A DNA stretch of 64,000 nucleotides from Variovorax paradoxus (GTDB taxonomy: Bacteria; Pseudomonadota; Gammaproteobacteria; Burkholderiales; Burkholderiaceae_C): assembly GCF_029919115.1 (NCBI RefSeq), contig NZ_CP123990.1, forward strand, positions 5,358,501-5,422,500, written 5' to 3'. Shown here one piece after another: positions 9,409 to 18,025 of this stretch. Under the pieces are notes generated by a model. It was not told the DNA's origin, searched no databases, and saw nothing but the letters and a program-made list of their open reading frames with translations. Numbering within the stretch: position 1 is the first letter of the stretch; every line of letters begins with the position of its first letter. Both the position numbers and the translations under genes were made by a program.

Positions 9409-9981
9409 CTAGCCAGAAACCAACTGCATCACCAGGCGAGGCGGACGCTCCCTCTGCGGCTCGCCGTTGTGCTTTGCATTCGCAGCGTCGGCGTGCGGAA
9501 CCCAGCCGAGCTTGACGACCACGCTGGAGCCGGACTGGCTGCATGCCCACTCGTACTCGCCGACGGAGGCGTTCCAGGGCTTGTCGTCGAAGCACACGCT
9601 GAGGCGGGCGCCGGGCAGCGCCTTGGCCACGCGGCGCTTCCACTCGTTCATGTCCCACGCAGCCAGGCTTTGTGGATTGCAAGCTGCCGCTGTGCATTCG
9701 CCGCCGGCATCAGCGGAAGCATCGCCATCCGCGGTCCAACTGGCCACGAGATAGGTATTGGCCGCATCGGTCCTGGCCGCCACGCCCGGATTCATGCGAA
9801 CCTTTTCGGAGAGGTCGCGGGCAAGGTTGACTGCGGCTGCGAACGTCGCGGCCTCCTTGCCCGTACGAACGGCCGTGAGCAGCATGCCGATGGAGCCGAG
9901 CAAGCCGACGCTCAGCACCGCGATGGAAACAAGTACCTCCACGAGCGAAAAGCCCGCGTCGGCCCGTCCTGATGTAGCCAT
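9409..9981 (-). CDS. pilV: Type IV pilus minor pilin PilV
   Basis: First gene of the minor pilin operon; 190 residues. The prepilin motif is AG^FSLVEVLVSIAVLSVGLLG with Glu5, and it is followed by the conserved 'NLARDLSEKVRMNP' segment typical of PilV. Three cysteines occur in the C-terminal part (ECTAAAC, SVCFDD). The gene diverges from ribD with 164 bases between, which must hold both promoters. No fimU-like gene precedes pilV; a FimT/GspH protein closes the operon instead. Confidence 0.87.
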   Translation of the reverse strand: MATSGRADAGFSLVEVLVSIAVLSVGLLGSIGMLLTAVRTGKEAATFAAAVNLARDLSEKVRMNPGVAARTDAANTYLVASWTADGDASADAGGECTAAACNPQSLAAWDMNEWKRRVAKALPGARLSVCFDDKPWNASVGEYEWACSQSGSSVVVKLGWVPHADAANAKHNGEPQRERPPRLVMQLVSG

Positions 9982-10145
9982 GTTTCGATGTCCTCCCCGT
10001 CCTGCAACTTCGGTTGCTTCTTTATTCCTGCATCGAAACTTGAGCGTAGGCTCGACTCCCAGCGGCGCGTTTGCCGTTCATCCGCTATTGACTGCCGCTC
10101 GTATGATCCAGCGGCTCCGGTGTTAAATAATTCTTCTCGCAGCCC

Positions 10146-11273
10146 ATGCCCTCCCCCGAACAAGACGCGCAGCACATGGCCACCGCATTGCGCCTGGCTT
10201 CCGATGCGCTGTTGCTGACCGACCCCAACCCGCGCGTCGGCTGTGTACTGAGCGACGCAGAGGGCCGTGTGCTGGGCCAGGGCCACACGCAGCAGGCCGG
10301 CGGACCGCATGCCGAAGTGATGGCGCTGCGCGACGCTGCGGCCAAGGGCCATTCGGTTGCGGGCGCCACCGCCTATGTCACGCTCGAGCCCTGTTCGCAT
10401 CACGGGCGCACCGGCCCCTGTTGCGATGCACTCATTGCGGCCGGCATCGGCAGGGTCGTGGCATCGCTCGCCGACCCGAACCCGCTGGTCGCCGGGCAGG
10501 GCTTTGCCCGCCTGCGCGCAGCGGGTGTCGAAGTGGAAACCGGCCCCGGCGCGGCCGAGTCGCGCGAACTCAACATCGGTTTCTTCAGCCGCATGGTGCG
10601 CAAGCTGCCCTGGGTGCGCCTCAAGGTGGCGGCTTCGCTCGACGGCAAGACCGGCCTTTCCAACGGCGTGAGCCAATGGATCACGTCCGAGACCGCCAGG
10701 GCCGACGGCCACGCGTGGCGGGCCCGTGCCAGCGCAGTGCTGACCGGCGTGGGCACCGTTCTCGAAGACAACCCGCGGCTCGACGTGCGCATGGTCGAGA
10801 CGCCGCGCCAGCCGCATCTGGTGATCGTCGACAGCCATCTGCAGACGCCGCCCGACGCTCATGTTTTCATAGCAGGCCGTCCGGTGTGGATCTACGCGGC
10901 AACGCGAGACGAAAACCGCGCCGCTGCCCTGGAGGCGCGCGGCGCCACGGTCACCTGCCTGCCCAATGCGAGCGGCAAGGTCGACCTGGCCGCGATGCTC
11001 CAGGACCTGGCTCAGCGCGGCGTCAACGAGCTCCACGCCGAAGCCGGCCACAAGCTCAACGGCTCGCTCATCCGCGAAGGCTGCGTGGACGAGCTGCTGC
11101 TGTACCTGGCGCCAAAGCTGATCGGCAGCGGGCTGGATATGGCGAGCCACCTGCACGCCGAGGGGCCGCTCACCTCGCTGGAGGGCGCGCTGGCGCTCGA
11201 ATTCAAGTCCGTGCAGATGCTCGGGCCGGACCTTCGAGTCGTGTCGCGCGTACGTGGGCGCGAGAGCTTCTAG
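10146..11273 (+). CDS. ribD: Riboflavin biosynthesis deaminase/reductase RibD
   Basis: Bifunctional enzyme for the second and third steps of riboflavin synthesis. The N-terminal deaminase has the zinc motif 'HAEVMAL' and 'PCSHHGRTGPCCDAL'. The C-terminal NADPH reductase contains 'KVAASLDGKTGLSNG' and 'DNPRLDVR'. It is 375 residues long, as usual. It starts the rib-nusB-tol chain; ribE follows after an 87-base gap. I looked for an FMN riboswitch in the leader (9982-10145) and did not find one. Confidence 0.97.
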   Translation: MPSPEQDAQHMATALRLASDALLLTDPNPRVGCVLSDAEGRVLGQGHTQQAGGPHAEVMALRDAAAKGHSVAGATAYVTLEPCSHHGRTGPCCDALIAAGIGRVVASLADPNPLVAGQGFARLRAAGVEVETGPGAAESRELNIGFFSRMVRKLPWVRLKVAASLDGKTGLSNGVSQWITSETARADGHAWRARASAVLTGVGTVLEDNPRLDVRMVETPRQPHLVIVDSHLQTPPDAHVFIAGRPVWIYAATRDENRAAALEARGATVTCLPNASGKVDLAAMLQDLAQRGVNELHAEAGHKLNGSLIREGCVDELLLYLAPKLIGSGLDMASHLHAEGPLTSLEGALALEFKSVQMLGPDLRVVSRVRGRESF

Positions 11274-11360
11274 CGGCCAGCCTCAGGCAACCGGAGGCGG
11301 ATTGCACGGCCAAAGCGCCGCGGAAAGGCCGAGGGCCCTCGCATCTGCGAAAATGTGCGA

Positions 11361-12026
11361 ATGTTCACCGGAATCATTACCGGCGTGGGGCGCATCGCCG
11401 CCATCCACGACCTCGGCACCTCCTCCTCCTACGGCAAAAGACTCGGCATTTCGGTGCCCGACGGATATCTTGACGATGTAGGCCTTGGCGACAGCATTGC
11501 GCTCAACGGCGCGTGCATGACCGTGACCACCCTCGATCCGGCGCAGCAGCTGTTCACCATCGACATTTCGGCCGAATCGCTCGACAAGACCGCCGGCCTC
11601 ACCGAAGAGGGCGCCCGTATCAACCTCGAGAAGGCGCTGCGCGCGAGCGACCGGCTGGGCGGCCACATCGTTTCCGGCCATGTGGACGGCATCGGCACCG
11701 TGAGCCACTTTGCGCCCGTGGGCGAAAGCTGGGAACTGCGCGTGGTCGCGCCGCCCGCACTGGCTCGCTTTCTGGCCTACAAGGGCTCCATCACCATCAA
11801 CGGCGTGAGCCTCACCGTCAACAGCGTGAGCGACATCGAAGACGGCGCGGAAATCAGCATCAACCTGATTCCGCACACCGTCGAAAACACCTCCCTGGGC
11901 AGCCTCACGGCCGGCTCCAAGGTCAATCTCGAAATAGACACCGTGGCGCGCTACGTGGAGCGCATGCTCCAGGCCGGCGTCCTGGTGCCAACCCCTTCCA
12001 CGTATTCCAAGGACACCGCCGAATGA
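11361..12026 (+). CDS. ribE: Riboflavin synthase alpha subunit
   Basis: Catalyses dismutation of two 6,7-dimethyl-8-ribityllumazine molecules to riboflavin. It is 221 residues in two repeated lumazine-binding beta-barrels: the N-terminal barrel starts MFTGIITGVG and the second begins around 'GGHIVSGHVDGIG'. The ATG at 11361 is preferred because MFTGI is the conserved N-terminus; an in-frame GTG six bases earlier would add two residues. Its stop overlaps the ribBA start (ATGA). Some nomenclature calls this gene ribC. Confidence 0.97.
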   Translation: MFTGIITGVGRIAAIHDLGTSSSYGKRLGISVPDGYLDDVGLGDSIALNGACMTVTTLDPAQQLFTIDISAESLDKTAGLTEEGARINLEKALRASDRLGGHIVSGHVDGIGTVSHFAPVGESWELRVVAPPALARFLAYKGSITINGVSLTVNSVSDIEDGAEISINLIPHTVENTSLGSLTAGSKVNLEIDTVARYVERMLQAGVLVPTPSTYSKDTAE

Positions 12027-13177
12027 ACGCCTCCGTCACCCCCATCGGCGCGCCCCGCGGTTCGCGGGCACCCGCGCCGATTTCTCCGGTCGAGGAGATC
12101 GTGGCCGACCTTGCCGCCGGCCGCATGGTCATTTTGGTGGACGAGGAAGACCGCGAGAACGAAGGCGACATCGTCATTGCCGCGGACCACATCACGCCCG
12201 AGGCCATCAACTTCATGGCCCGCCATGCACGCGGGCTGATCTGCCTCACGCTCTCGCGCGAAATGTGCGAGCGGCTGCAGTTGCCGCCCATGGTGTCGCG
12301 CAACGGCGCCAAGCACTCGACCGCCTTTACCGTTTCGATCGAAGCGGCCGAAGGCGTGACCACCGGCATTTCGGCCGCCGACCGCGCCCGCACCGTGCAG
12401 GCCGCCGTGGCGCGCAACGCCGTGGCCAGCGACCTGGTGCAACCCGGCCACATCTTTCCGCTGCAGGCGGTGGACGGCGGCGTGCTGATGCGCGCCGGCC
12501 ATACCGAAGCCGGCTGCGACCTCGCGGCCATGGCCGGCTGCTCGCCCGCCTCGGTGATCTGCGAGGTGATGAACGAAGACGGCACCATGGCGCGGCTGCC
12601 CGACCTGCAGGTTTTTGCGGCCGAGCACGGGCTCAAGATCGGCACCATCGCCGCGCTCATCGAGCACCGCAGCCGAACCGAATCGCTGGTCGAAAAAGTC
12701 GGCTGCCGCGAAATCCAGACCGCATGGGGCACCTTCACCGCCCATGCCTTTACCGACAAGCCCAGCCGCGGCGTGCACCTTGCGCTGGTGCGCGGCAAGT
12801 GGACGCCGGAAGACGTGGTGTCGGTGCGCGTGCACGAGCCGCTCTCGGTGCTCGACGCGCTCGAAATCAACCGCTCGCTGCACTCCTGGAGCCTTGACGC
12901 CAGCCTGGCCCACATTGCCAATGAAGGCAAGGGCGTGGCCGTGCTGCTGAATTGCGGCGAAACGGCCGGCGAGCTGCTGGCCCAGTTCGACGGCACCGCG
13001 CGCCCCGCGCAAGCCCCCGAGCGCGGCCGCATGGACCTGCGCAGCTACGGCATCGGCGCGCAAATCCTGCGCGAATGCGGCGTGCACAAGATGAACCTGC
13101 TCGGCACGCCTCGCCGCATGCCGAGCATGGCCGCAGGCTACGGCCTCGAAATTGCCGGCTACCTCACGAAAGACTGA
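12023..13177 (+). CDS. ribBA: DHBP synthase with degenerate GTP cyclohydrolase II domain (RibBA-type)
   Basis: The N-terminal domain (about residues 20-225) is 3,4-dihydroxy-2-butanone 4-phosphate synthase, with 'DEEDRENEGDIV' and 'RAGHTEAGCDL' intact. The C-terminal domain (about 230-375) has the GTP cyclohydrolase II fold, but the zinc site is gone. Where active enzymes have a Cys after RVHxE and a CDC pair, this protein reads 'RVHEPLSVLDALEIN' and 'HSWSLDASL'. It therefore probably makes only DHBP, with GTP cyclohydrolase II supplied by another gene. Loss of the second activity is common in betaproteobacterial RibBA. The start ATG overlaps ribE and the gene is followed six bases later by ribH. 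Confidence 0.93.
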   Translation: MNASVTPIGAPRGSRAPAPISPVEEIVADLAAGRMVILVDEEDRENEGDIVIAADHITPEAINFMARHARGLICLTLSREMCERLQLPPMVSRNGAKHSTAFTVSIEAAEGVTTGISAADRARTVQAAVARNAVASDLVQPGHIFPLQAVDGGVLMRAGHTEAGCDLAAMAGCSPASVICEVMNEDGTMARLPDLQVFAAEHGLKIGTIAALIEHRSRTESLVEKVGCREIQTAWGTFTAHAFTDKPSRGVHLALVRGKWTPEDVVSVRVHEPLSVLDALEINRSLHSWSLDASLAHIANEGKGVAVLLNCGETAGELLAQFDGTARPAQAPERGRMDLRSYGIGAQILRECGVHKMNLLGTPRRMPSMAAGYGLEIAGYLTKD

Positions 13178-13183
13178 CACGAC

Positions 13184-13651
13184 ATGCAAGGTGCAAACAA
13201 GGGAGCGGACGCAAAGCCGCTCGACGGAAAAGGGCTGCGCATCGGCATCGTCCAGGCACGCTTCAATGCCGACATCACCGACGCGCTGGCCGCGGCCTGC
13301 CTTGCCGAGTTCGAAAGGCTCGGCGTGACGGCGGACGACATCCACCATGTGCAGGTTCCCGGCGCGCTTGAAGTGCCCGTGGCCCTGCAGGCCATGGCCG
13401 TGCGCGGCGGCTACCACGCGCTTGTGGCGCTGGGCTGCATCATCCGCGGCGAAACCTACCACTTCGAACTGGTGGCCAACGAATCCGGCGCGAGCGTAAG
13501 CCGCATCGCGCTCGACCATCGCATTCCTATCGCCAACGCGATCCTCACGACTGAAAACATGGAGCAAGCCATTGCCCGCCAGACCGACAAGGGCCGCGAT
13601 GCGGCCCAGGTGGCTGTCGAGATGGCGCAATTGCTGGCCTCCCTCAAATGA
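13184..13651 (+). CDS. ribH: 6,7-dimethyl-8-ribityllumazine synthase
   Basis: Condenses the RibD-derived pyrimidine with DHBP to make lumazine, the penultimate step of riboflavin synthesis. It is 155 residues. Family blocks 'IGIVQARFN', '[10 protein letters not shown]', '[14 protein letters not shown]' and the C-terminal '[11 protein letters not shown]' are present, with the catalytic His in the HFELV region. It lies between ribBA and nusB; its stop overlaps the nusB ATG by four bases. Confidence 0.97.
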   Translation: MQGANKGADAKPLDGKGLRIGIVQARFNADITDALAAACLAEFERLGVTADDIHHVQVPGALEVPVALQAMAVRGGYHALVALGCIIRGETYHFELVANESGASVSRIALDHRIPIANAILTTENMEQAIARQTDKGRDAAQVAVEMAQLLASLK

Positions 13652-14184
13652 CCGAAGACAACAACAAGACAGCAGGCGCCAAGCCGCGCCAGGCGCGCAC
13701 CGGCCTCACCAGCACCGGCGCACGCAAGGCCTCGGCCAAGTCCAACCGCAGCCGCGCGCGCGAATTTGCGCTGCAGGCGCTCTACCAGCACCTGGTGGGC
13801 CGCAACGACGCCGCCGCCATCGACCAGTTCACGCGCGACCTCGCAGGCTTCCACAAGGCCGACGCGGCGCATTACGACGCGCTGCTGCACGGCGCCATCG
13901 AAGGTGCGGAGCAGCTCGACGCGCTGATCCGCCCGCTGCTGGACCGCAAGTTCGAAGAGATATCGCCCATCGAGCACGCCGTGATGTGGATCGGCGTGTA
14001 CGAGTTTCAGCACTGCCTGGACGTGCCATGGCGCGTGGTGCTCAACGAGTGCATCGAGCTTGCCAAGGAATTCGGCGGCACCGACGGCCACAAGTACGTG
14101 AACGCGGTGCTCAACGGCCTGGCGCCGCAACTGCGCGCGGCCGAGGTGGAGGCCGACCGCACTTCCGGCAAGGCAAGAACGTGA
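13648..14184 (+). CDS. nusB: Transcription antitermination factor NusB
   Basis: RNA-binding antitermination factor. With NusE it loads on boxA of rRNA operons. It is 178 residues, longer than the 139 of E. coli because of a basic, low-complexity N-terminal extension of about 35 residues. The NusB fold then shows '[14 protein letters not shown]', '[16 protein letters not shown]' and '[15 protein letters not shown]'. The ribH-nusB order is widely conserved. The stop overlaps the GTG of the next gene. Confidence 0.95.
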   Translation: MTEDNNKTAGAKPRQARTGLTSTGARKASAKSNRSRAREFALQALYQHLVGRNDAAAIDQFTRDLAGFHKADAAHYDALLHGAIEGAEQLDALIRPLLDRKFEEISPIEHAVMWIGVYEFQHCLDVPWRVVLNECIELAKEFGGTDGHKYVNAVLNGLAPQLRAAEVEADRTSGKART

Positions 14185-15377
14185 GAATCTCGGCGCGCGC
14201 ACAGCGCATCGAACCGTTCTATGTGATGGAGGTTGCCAAGGCCGCCGGCGTGCTGGCGCGCGAAGTGGCCCATACCGACCGGCCGATGATCTTCCTGAAC
14301 ATCGGCGAGCCCGACTTCACCGCGCCGCCGCTGGTGCAGGAAGCCGCCGCACGCGCGGTGCGTGCCGGCGCCACGCAGTACACGCAGGCCACGGGGCTCG
14401 ATCATTTGCGCGAGCGCATCAGCGGCTGGTATGCACAGCGCTTTGGCGTCGACGTGCCTGCGCGCCGCATCGTGGTGACGGCCGGTGCATCGGCCGCACT
14501 GCAATTGGCCTGCCTGGCGCTCATCGAATCCGGTGACGAAATCCTGCTGCCCGACCCGAGCTATCCCTGCAACCGCCACTTCGTGAGCGCAGCGGACGGC
14601 ACCGCCGTATTGATCCCCACGACGGCTGAAGAGCGCTTTCAGCTCACCGCCGCCAAGGTCGAAGCCGCGTGGACCGGCAAGACGCGCGGCGTGCTGCTCG
14701 CCTCGCCTTCCAACCCCACGGGCACCTCGATTGCGCCCGACGAGCTGCGCCGCATCCACAACGTGGTGTCGCAGCGTGGCGGCATCACGCTGATCGACGA
14801 GATCTACCTCGGCCTCTCGTACGACGATGCCTTCGGCCAGACGGCGCTCGCCATCGACGACAACGTCATCAGCATCAACAGCTTCAGCAAGTACTTCAAC
14901 ATGACCGGCTGGCGCCTCGGCTGGCTCGTGGTGCCCGAAGCACTGGTGCCCGCGGTCGAGCGGCTTGCGCAAAACCTCTTCATCTGCCCCAGCACCGTGT
15001 CGCAATATGCGGCGCTGGCCTGCTTCGAAGAGCCGAGCATTGCCGAATACGAACGCCGCCGCGCCGAGTTCAAGGCGCGCCGCGACTGGTTCATTCCGCA
15101 GCTCGACGCGCTTGGCCTCAACGTGCCGGTGGTGCCCGATGGCGCCTTCTACGCCTGGGCCGACTGCACCAGCGTCGCCGAGAAGCTCGGCATTTCGGGC
15201 AGTTGGGATTTCGCCTTCGAAACCATGAAGCGCGCCCATGTGGCCGTGACCCCCGGCCGCGATTTCGGCACAGCCGAAACCAGCAAGTTCGTGCGCTTTT
15301 CCACCGCCAGTTCGATGGCGCATCTTGAGGAATCCATCGAACGCCTGCGGGCGATGATCGCGAACCCGGCCCGATGA
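14181..15377 (+). CDS. Class I/II pyridoxal-phosphate aminotransferase
   Basis: PLP-dependent aminotransferase of the aspartate/aromatic group, 398 residues. The PLP lysine is K237 in '[15 protein letters not shown]'; 'ASPSNPTGT' and 'DEIYLGLSY' are the other cofactor blocks. It begins with GTG at 14181, chosen because GTGA overlaps the nusB stop and the product then starts [13 protein letters not shown]. Substrate cannot be set from sequence; relatives in this neighbourhood are annotated as AspC or AlaA-like. It sits in the coupled chain from rib genes to tol genes, and its stop overlaps ybgC. Confidence 0.9.
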   Translation: MRISARAQRIEPFYVMEVAKAAGVLAREVAHTDRPMIFLNIGEPDFTAPPLVQEAAARAVRAGATQYTQATGLDHLRERISGWYAQRFGVDVPARRIVVTAGASAALQLACLALIESGDEILLPDPSYPCNRHFVSAADGTAVLIPTTAEERFQLTAAKVEAAWTGKTRGVLLASPSNPTGTSIAPDELRRIHNVVSQRGGITLIDEIYLGLSYDDAFGQTALAIDDNVISINSFSKYFNMTGWRLGWLVVPEALVPAVERLAQNLFICPSTVSQYAALACFEEPSIAEYERRRAEFKARRDWFIPQLDALGLNVPVVPDGAFYAWADCTSVAEKLGISGSWDFAFETMKRAHVAVTPGRDFGTAETSKFVRFSTASSMAHLEESIERLRAMIANPAR

Positions 15378-15832
15378 GCTACGCGTTTCCAATTCGCGTC
15401 TACTGGGAAGACACCGATGCCGGCGGCATCGTGTTCTATGCCAACTACCTCAAGTTCATGGAGCGCGGCCGAACCGAATGGCTGCGCTCGCTGGGCGTGG
15501 AGCAGCGAAAGCTGCGCGAGGAAACCGGCGGACAGTTCGTGGTGAGCGAAACGCAGCTCAAATACCATCGCCCCTCCCGCCTCGACGACGAACTGCTGGT
15601 TACAGCCGATCTCCGACAAATGGGTACGGCGTCGTTGATAATCGGTCAACAGGTGCTATCAAAAACAGAGCAAGAGCGAACGGGGGCTGCGGCGCCCGTC
15701 CTGCTGTGCGAAGGCACCATCCGCATCGGCTGGGTGGACGCCACCACATTGCGCCCCGCGCGCATACCGGCCCAAGTTTCGGGAACCCTCGAGCGCTCCG
15801 GCGGCTCCATGACTCAACCTTTCAAGCCATGA
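15374..15832 (+). CDS. ybgC: Tol-Pal-associated acyl-CoA thioesterase YbgC
   Basis: Hot-dog fold thioesterase of 152 residues, the first gene of the tol-pal cluster in many Gram-negative bacteria. The motif 'WEDTDAGGIVFYANYLKFMER' is split here by its catalytic D15, followed by the GIVFY helix. YbgC associates with the inner membrane and phospholipid-synthesis enzymes; its link to Tol-Pal is mainly genomic. Both ends overlap neighbours by four bases (aminotransferase and tolQ). Confidence 0.94.
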   Translation: MSYAFPIRVYWEDTDAGGIVFYANYLKFMERGRTEWLRSLGVEQRKLREETGGQFVVSETQLKYHRPSRLDDELLVTADLRQMGTASLIIGQQVLSKTEQERTGAAAPVLLCEGTIRIGWVDATTLRPARIPAQVSGTLERSGGSMTQPFKP

Positions 15833-16551
15833 ACCAAGACCTCTCGATCATCAATCTCCTCCTCCACGCGAGCTTCGTGGTCCAACTGGTCGTGCTGCTG
15901 CTGGTAATCGTCTCGATTGCCAGCTGGGCCGCGATCATCCGCAAATACTTTGCACTGCGCCGCATGCGCGCGCTGAACGACGACTTCGAGCGCGAGTTCT
16001 GGTCGGGCACCAGCCTGAACGAGCTGTTTGCCTCGGCCGCCCAAAATGCCAAGTTCGCCGGCCCCATGGAGCGCATCTTCGCTTCGGGCATGCGCGAATA
16101 CCAGAAGCTGCGCGAGCGCCACGTGAGCGACGCCCCCACGCTGCTCGACGGCGCCCGCCGCGCCATGCGCGCGAGCTTCCAGCGCGAACTCGACGCGGCC
16201 GAGCAAAACCTGTCGTTCCTGGCCACCGTCGGTTCGGTATCGCCCTACGTCGGCCTCTTCGGCACGGTCTGGGGGATCATGCATGCCTTCACCGGCCTGG
16301 CCGCGCTGGCCCAAGTGACGCTGGCCACCGTTGCGCCCGGCATTGCCGAAGCACTGGTGGCCACCGCCATCGGCCTGTTCGCCGCCATTCCGGCGGTGGT
16401 GGGCTACAACCGCTTTGCGCGCGAAATCGACAAGATCGCCATTGCGCTCGAAACCTACATCGAGGAGTTCTCGAACATCCTGCAGCGCAACCTCTCGGCC
16501 CATCCGGCCGCGAGCGCGACGGCGGCTTCGGCGACTCCGGGCAACCGCTGA
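15829..16551 (+). CDS. tolQ: Tol-Pal system proton channel protein TolQ
   Basis: Inner-membrane MotA/TolQ/ExbB family protein of 240 residues with three membrane spans: about residues 14-36, 130-155 and 170-195. The conserved block 'VGSVSPYVGLFGTVWGIM' and 'TIGLFAAIPAVVGYN'-like segment (read ATAIGLFAAIPAVV) are present. With TolR it forms the proton-driven motor that energises TolA for outer-membrane constriction at division. It starts inside the ybgC stop and is followed after 15 bases by tolR. Confidence 0.96.
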   Translation: MNQDLSIINLLLHASFVVQLVVLLLVIVSIASWAAIIRKYFALRRMRALNDDFEREFWSGTSLNELFASAAQNAKFAGPMERIFASGMREYQKLRERHVSDAPTLLDGARRAMRASFQRELDAAEQNLSFLATVGSVSPYVGLFGTVWGIMHAFTGLAALAQVTLATVAPGIAEALVATAIGLFAAIPAVVGYNRFAREIDKIAIALETYIEEFSNILQRNLSAHPAASATAASATPGNR

Positions 16552-16566
16552 ACGGAGGCCAAGCGC

Positions 16567-17004
<438 letters not shown>

Positions 17005-17007
17005 GGC

Positions 17008-17967
17008 ATGTCGCTCGCCCTGGATCGCCCCGAGTTCGCACCACCGCCGCAACGCGGCACGCCACGTGCGGTGCTGCTGGCATTGGTCGCGCATGCGCTG
17101 CTCATCGCTGCGCTCACGTGGGGAGTGCGCTGGCGCAGCGACCCCGACGAGGGCGCAGTCGATGCCGAGCTGTGGTCTTCCACCGTGCAGCAGGCCGCAC
17201 CGCGCCTGTCCGCACCGCAAGCCCCTACGCCTGCTCCCGCGCCTCCGCCGCCTGCTCCCGCACCGCCGCCACCGCCGCCGCCGCCCCAGGTAAAGGCGCC
17301 CGAGCCCGCGCCGCCGCCGCGCGCCCCTGACATCGCACTCGAGCGCGAGAAGAAGCTCAAGGAAGAAAAAGAACAGAAAGAGCGAGAGCTCGAGCGCCAG
17401 CAACAGCAGCGCAAGAAAGAGCTCGAGGCCAAGCAGCGCGCCGAAGACGAAGCCGAGCGCAAGAAGGAACAGCAGAAGAAGCTGGCCGAGCAGAAAAAGC
17501 AGCAGCAGGAGGCAGAAGCCAAGCAGGCCGAAGCCAAGAAAGCCGAAGCCAAACAGGCGGAGGCGAAAAAAGCCGAGGCTGCCGCCAAACAGGCCGCCGC
17601 CGACCGCGCTGCAACGCTCAAGCGCATGCAAGGCCTTGCAGGCGCCAGCGGCAGCGACGACTCCAAGGGCACTGCCTTGCGTTCGTCAGGGCCTTCGAGC
17701 GGCTATGCGGGGCGCATTGCCGCCGCGGTTCGCCCGAACATCACCTTCCCCGATGCTGAAACGGTCAATGGCAATCCTGCCGCCGAGTTCGAAGTGAACC
17801 TCGCGCCGGACGGCACCATCGTCGGCGTCAAGCTGACCAAGTCGAGCGGATTGTCCAGCTGGGATGAAGCCGCCGAGCGGGGCCTACGCAAGACCGACAA
17901 GCTGCCGCGCGACAACGACGGACGCATCTTCCCGTCGCTGATCGTCTCGCTGCGGCCCAAGCGCTAG
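17008..17967 (+). CDS. tolA: Cell envelope integrity protein TolA
   Basis: Bridges the TolQR motor and outer-membrane Pal/TolB. Three parts are visible in its 319 residues: an N-terminal membrane anchor (about residues 24-42); a Pro-rich stretch and then a long Lys/Glu/Gln/Ala helical region with AEAK repeats (about residues 110-205); and a C-terminal TonB-like domain (about residues 230-319) with 'AAVRPNITFPD' and 'GTIVGVKLTKSSGLSSWDEA'. tolB and pal do not follow: the next gene, dnaE, is on the other strand, so the rest of the Tol-Pal set must lie elsewhere. Confidence 0.93.
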   Translation: MSLALDRPEFAPPPQRGTPRAVLLALVAHALLIAALTWGVRWRSDPDEGAVDAELWSSTVQQAAPRLSAPQAPTPAPAPPPPAPAPPPPPPPPQVKAPEPAPPPRAPDIALEREKKLKEEKEQKERELERQQQQRKKELEAKQRAEDEAERKKEQQKKLAEQKKQQQEAEAKQAEAKKAEAKQAEAKKAEAAAKQAAADRAATLKRMQGLAGASGSDDSKGTALRSSGPSSGYAGRIAAAVRPNITFPDAETVNGNPAAEFEVNLAPDGTIVGVKLTKSSGLSSWDEAAERGLRKTDKLPRDNDGRIFPSLIVSLRPKR

Positions 17968-17973
17968 GAACCC

Positions 17974-17998
17974 GGCCAGGCGTTACGCGCGCCTGGCC
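17974..17998. terminator. Hairpin between convergent tolA and dnaE
   Basis: Perfect 9-bp stem GGCCAGGCG/CGCCTGGCC with a 7-base loop, lying between the tolA stop and the dnaE stop. It has no T-tract on either side, so it may act as a weak or factor-assisted bidirectional terminator or simply protect 3' ends. Confidence 0.55.
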
Positions 17999-18025
17999 AC
18001 CTCGTCGTTCAGCCGTCTTGCTCGT

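Noticed and set aside
9982..10145. FMN riboswitch in front of ribD
   Set aside because: The conserved FMN (RFN) element blocks such as AGGGGCG and the multi-stem junction are not present.
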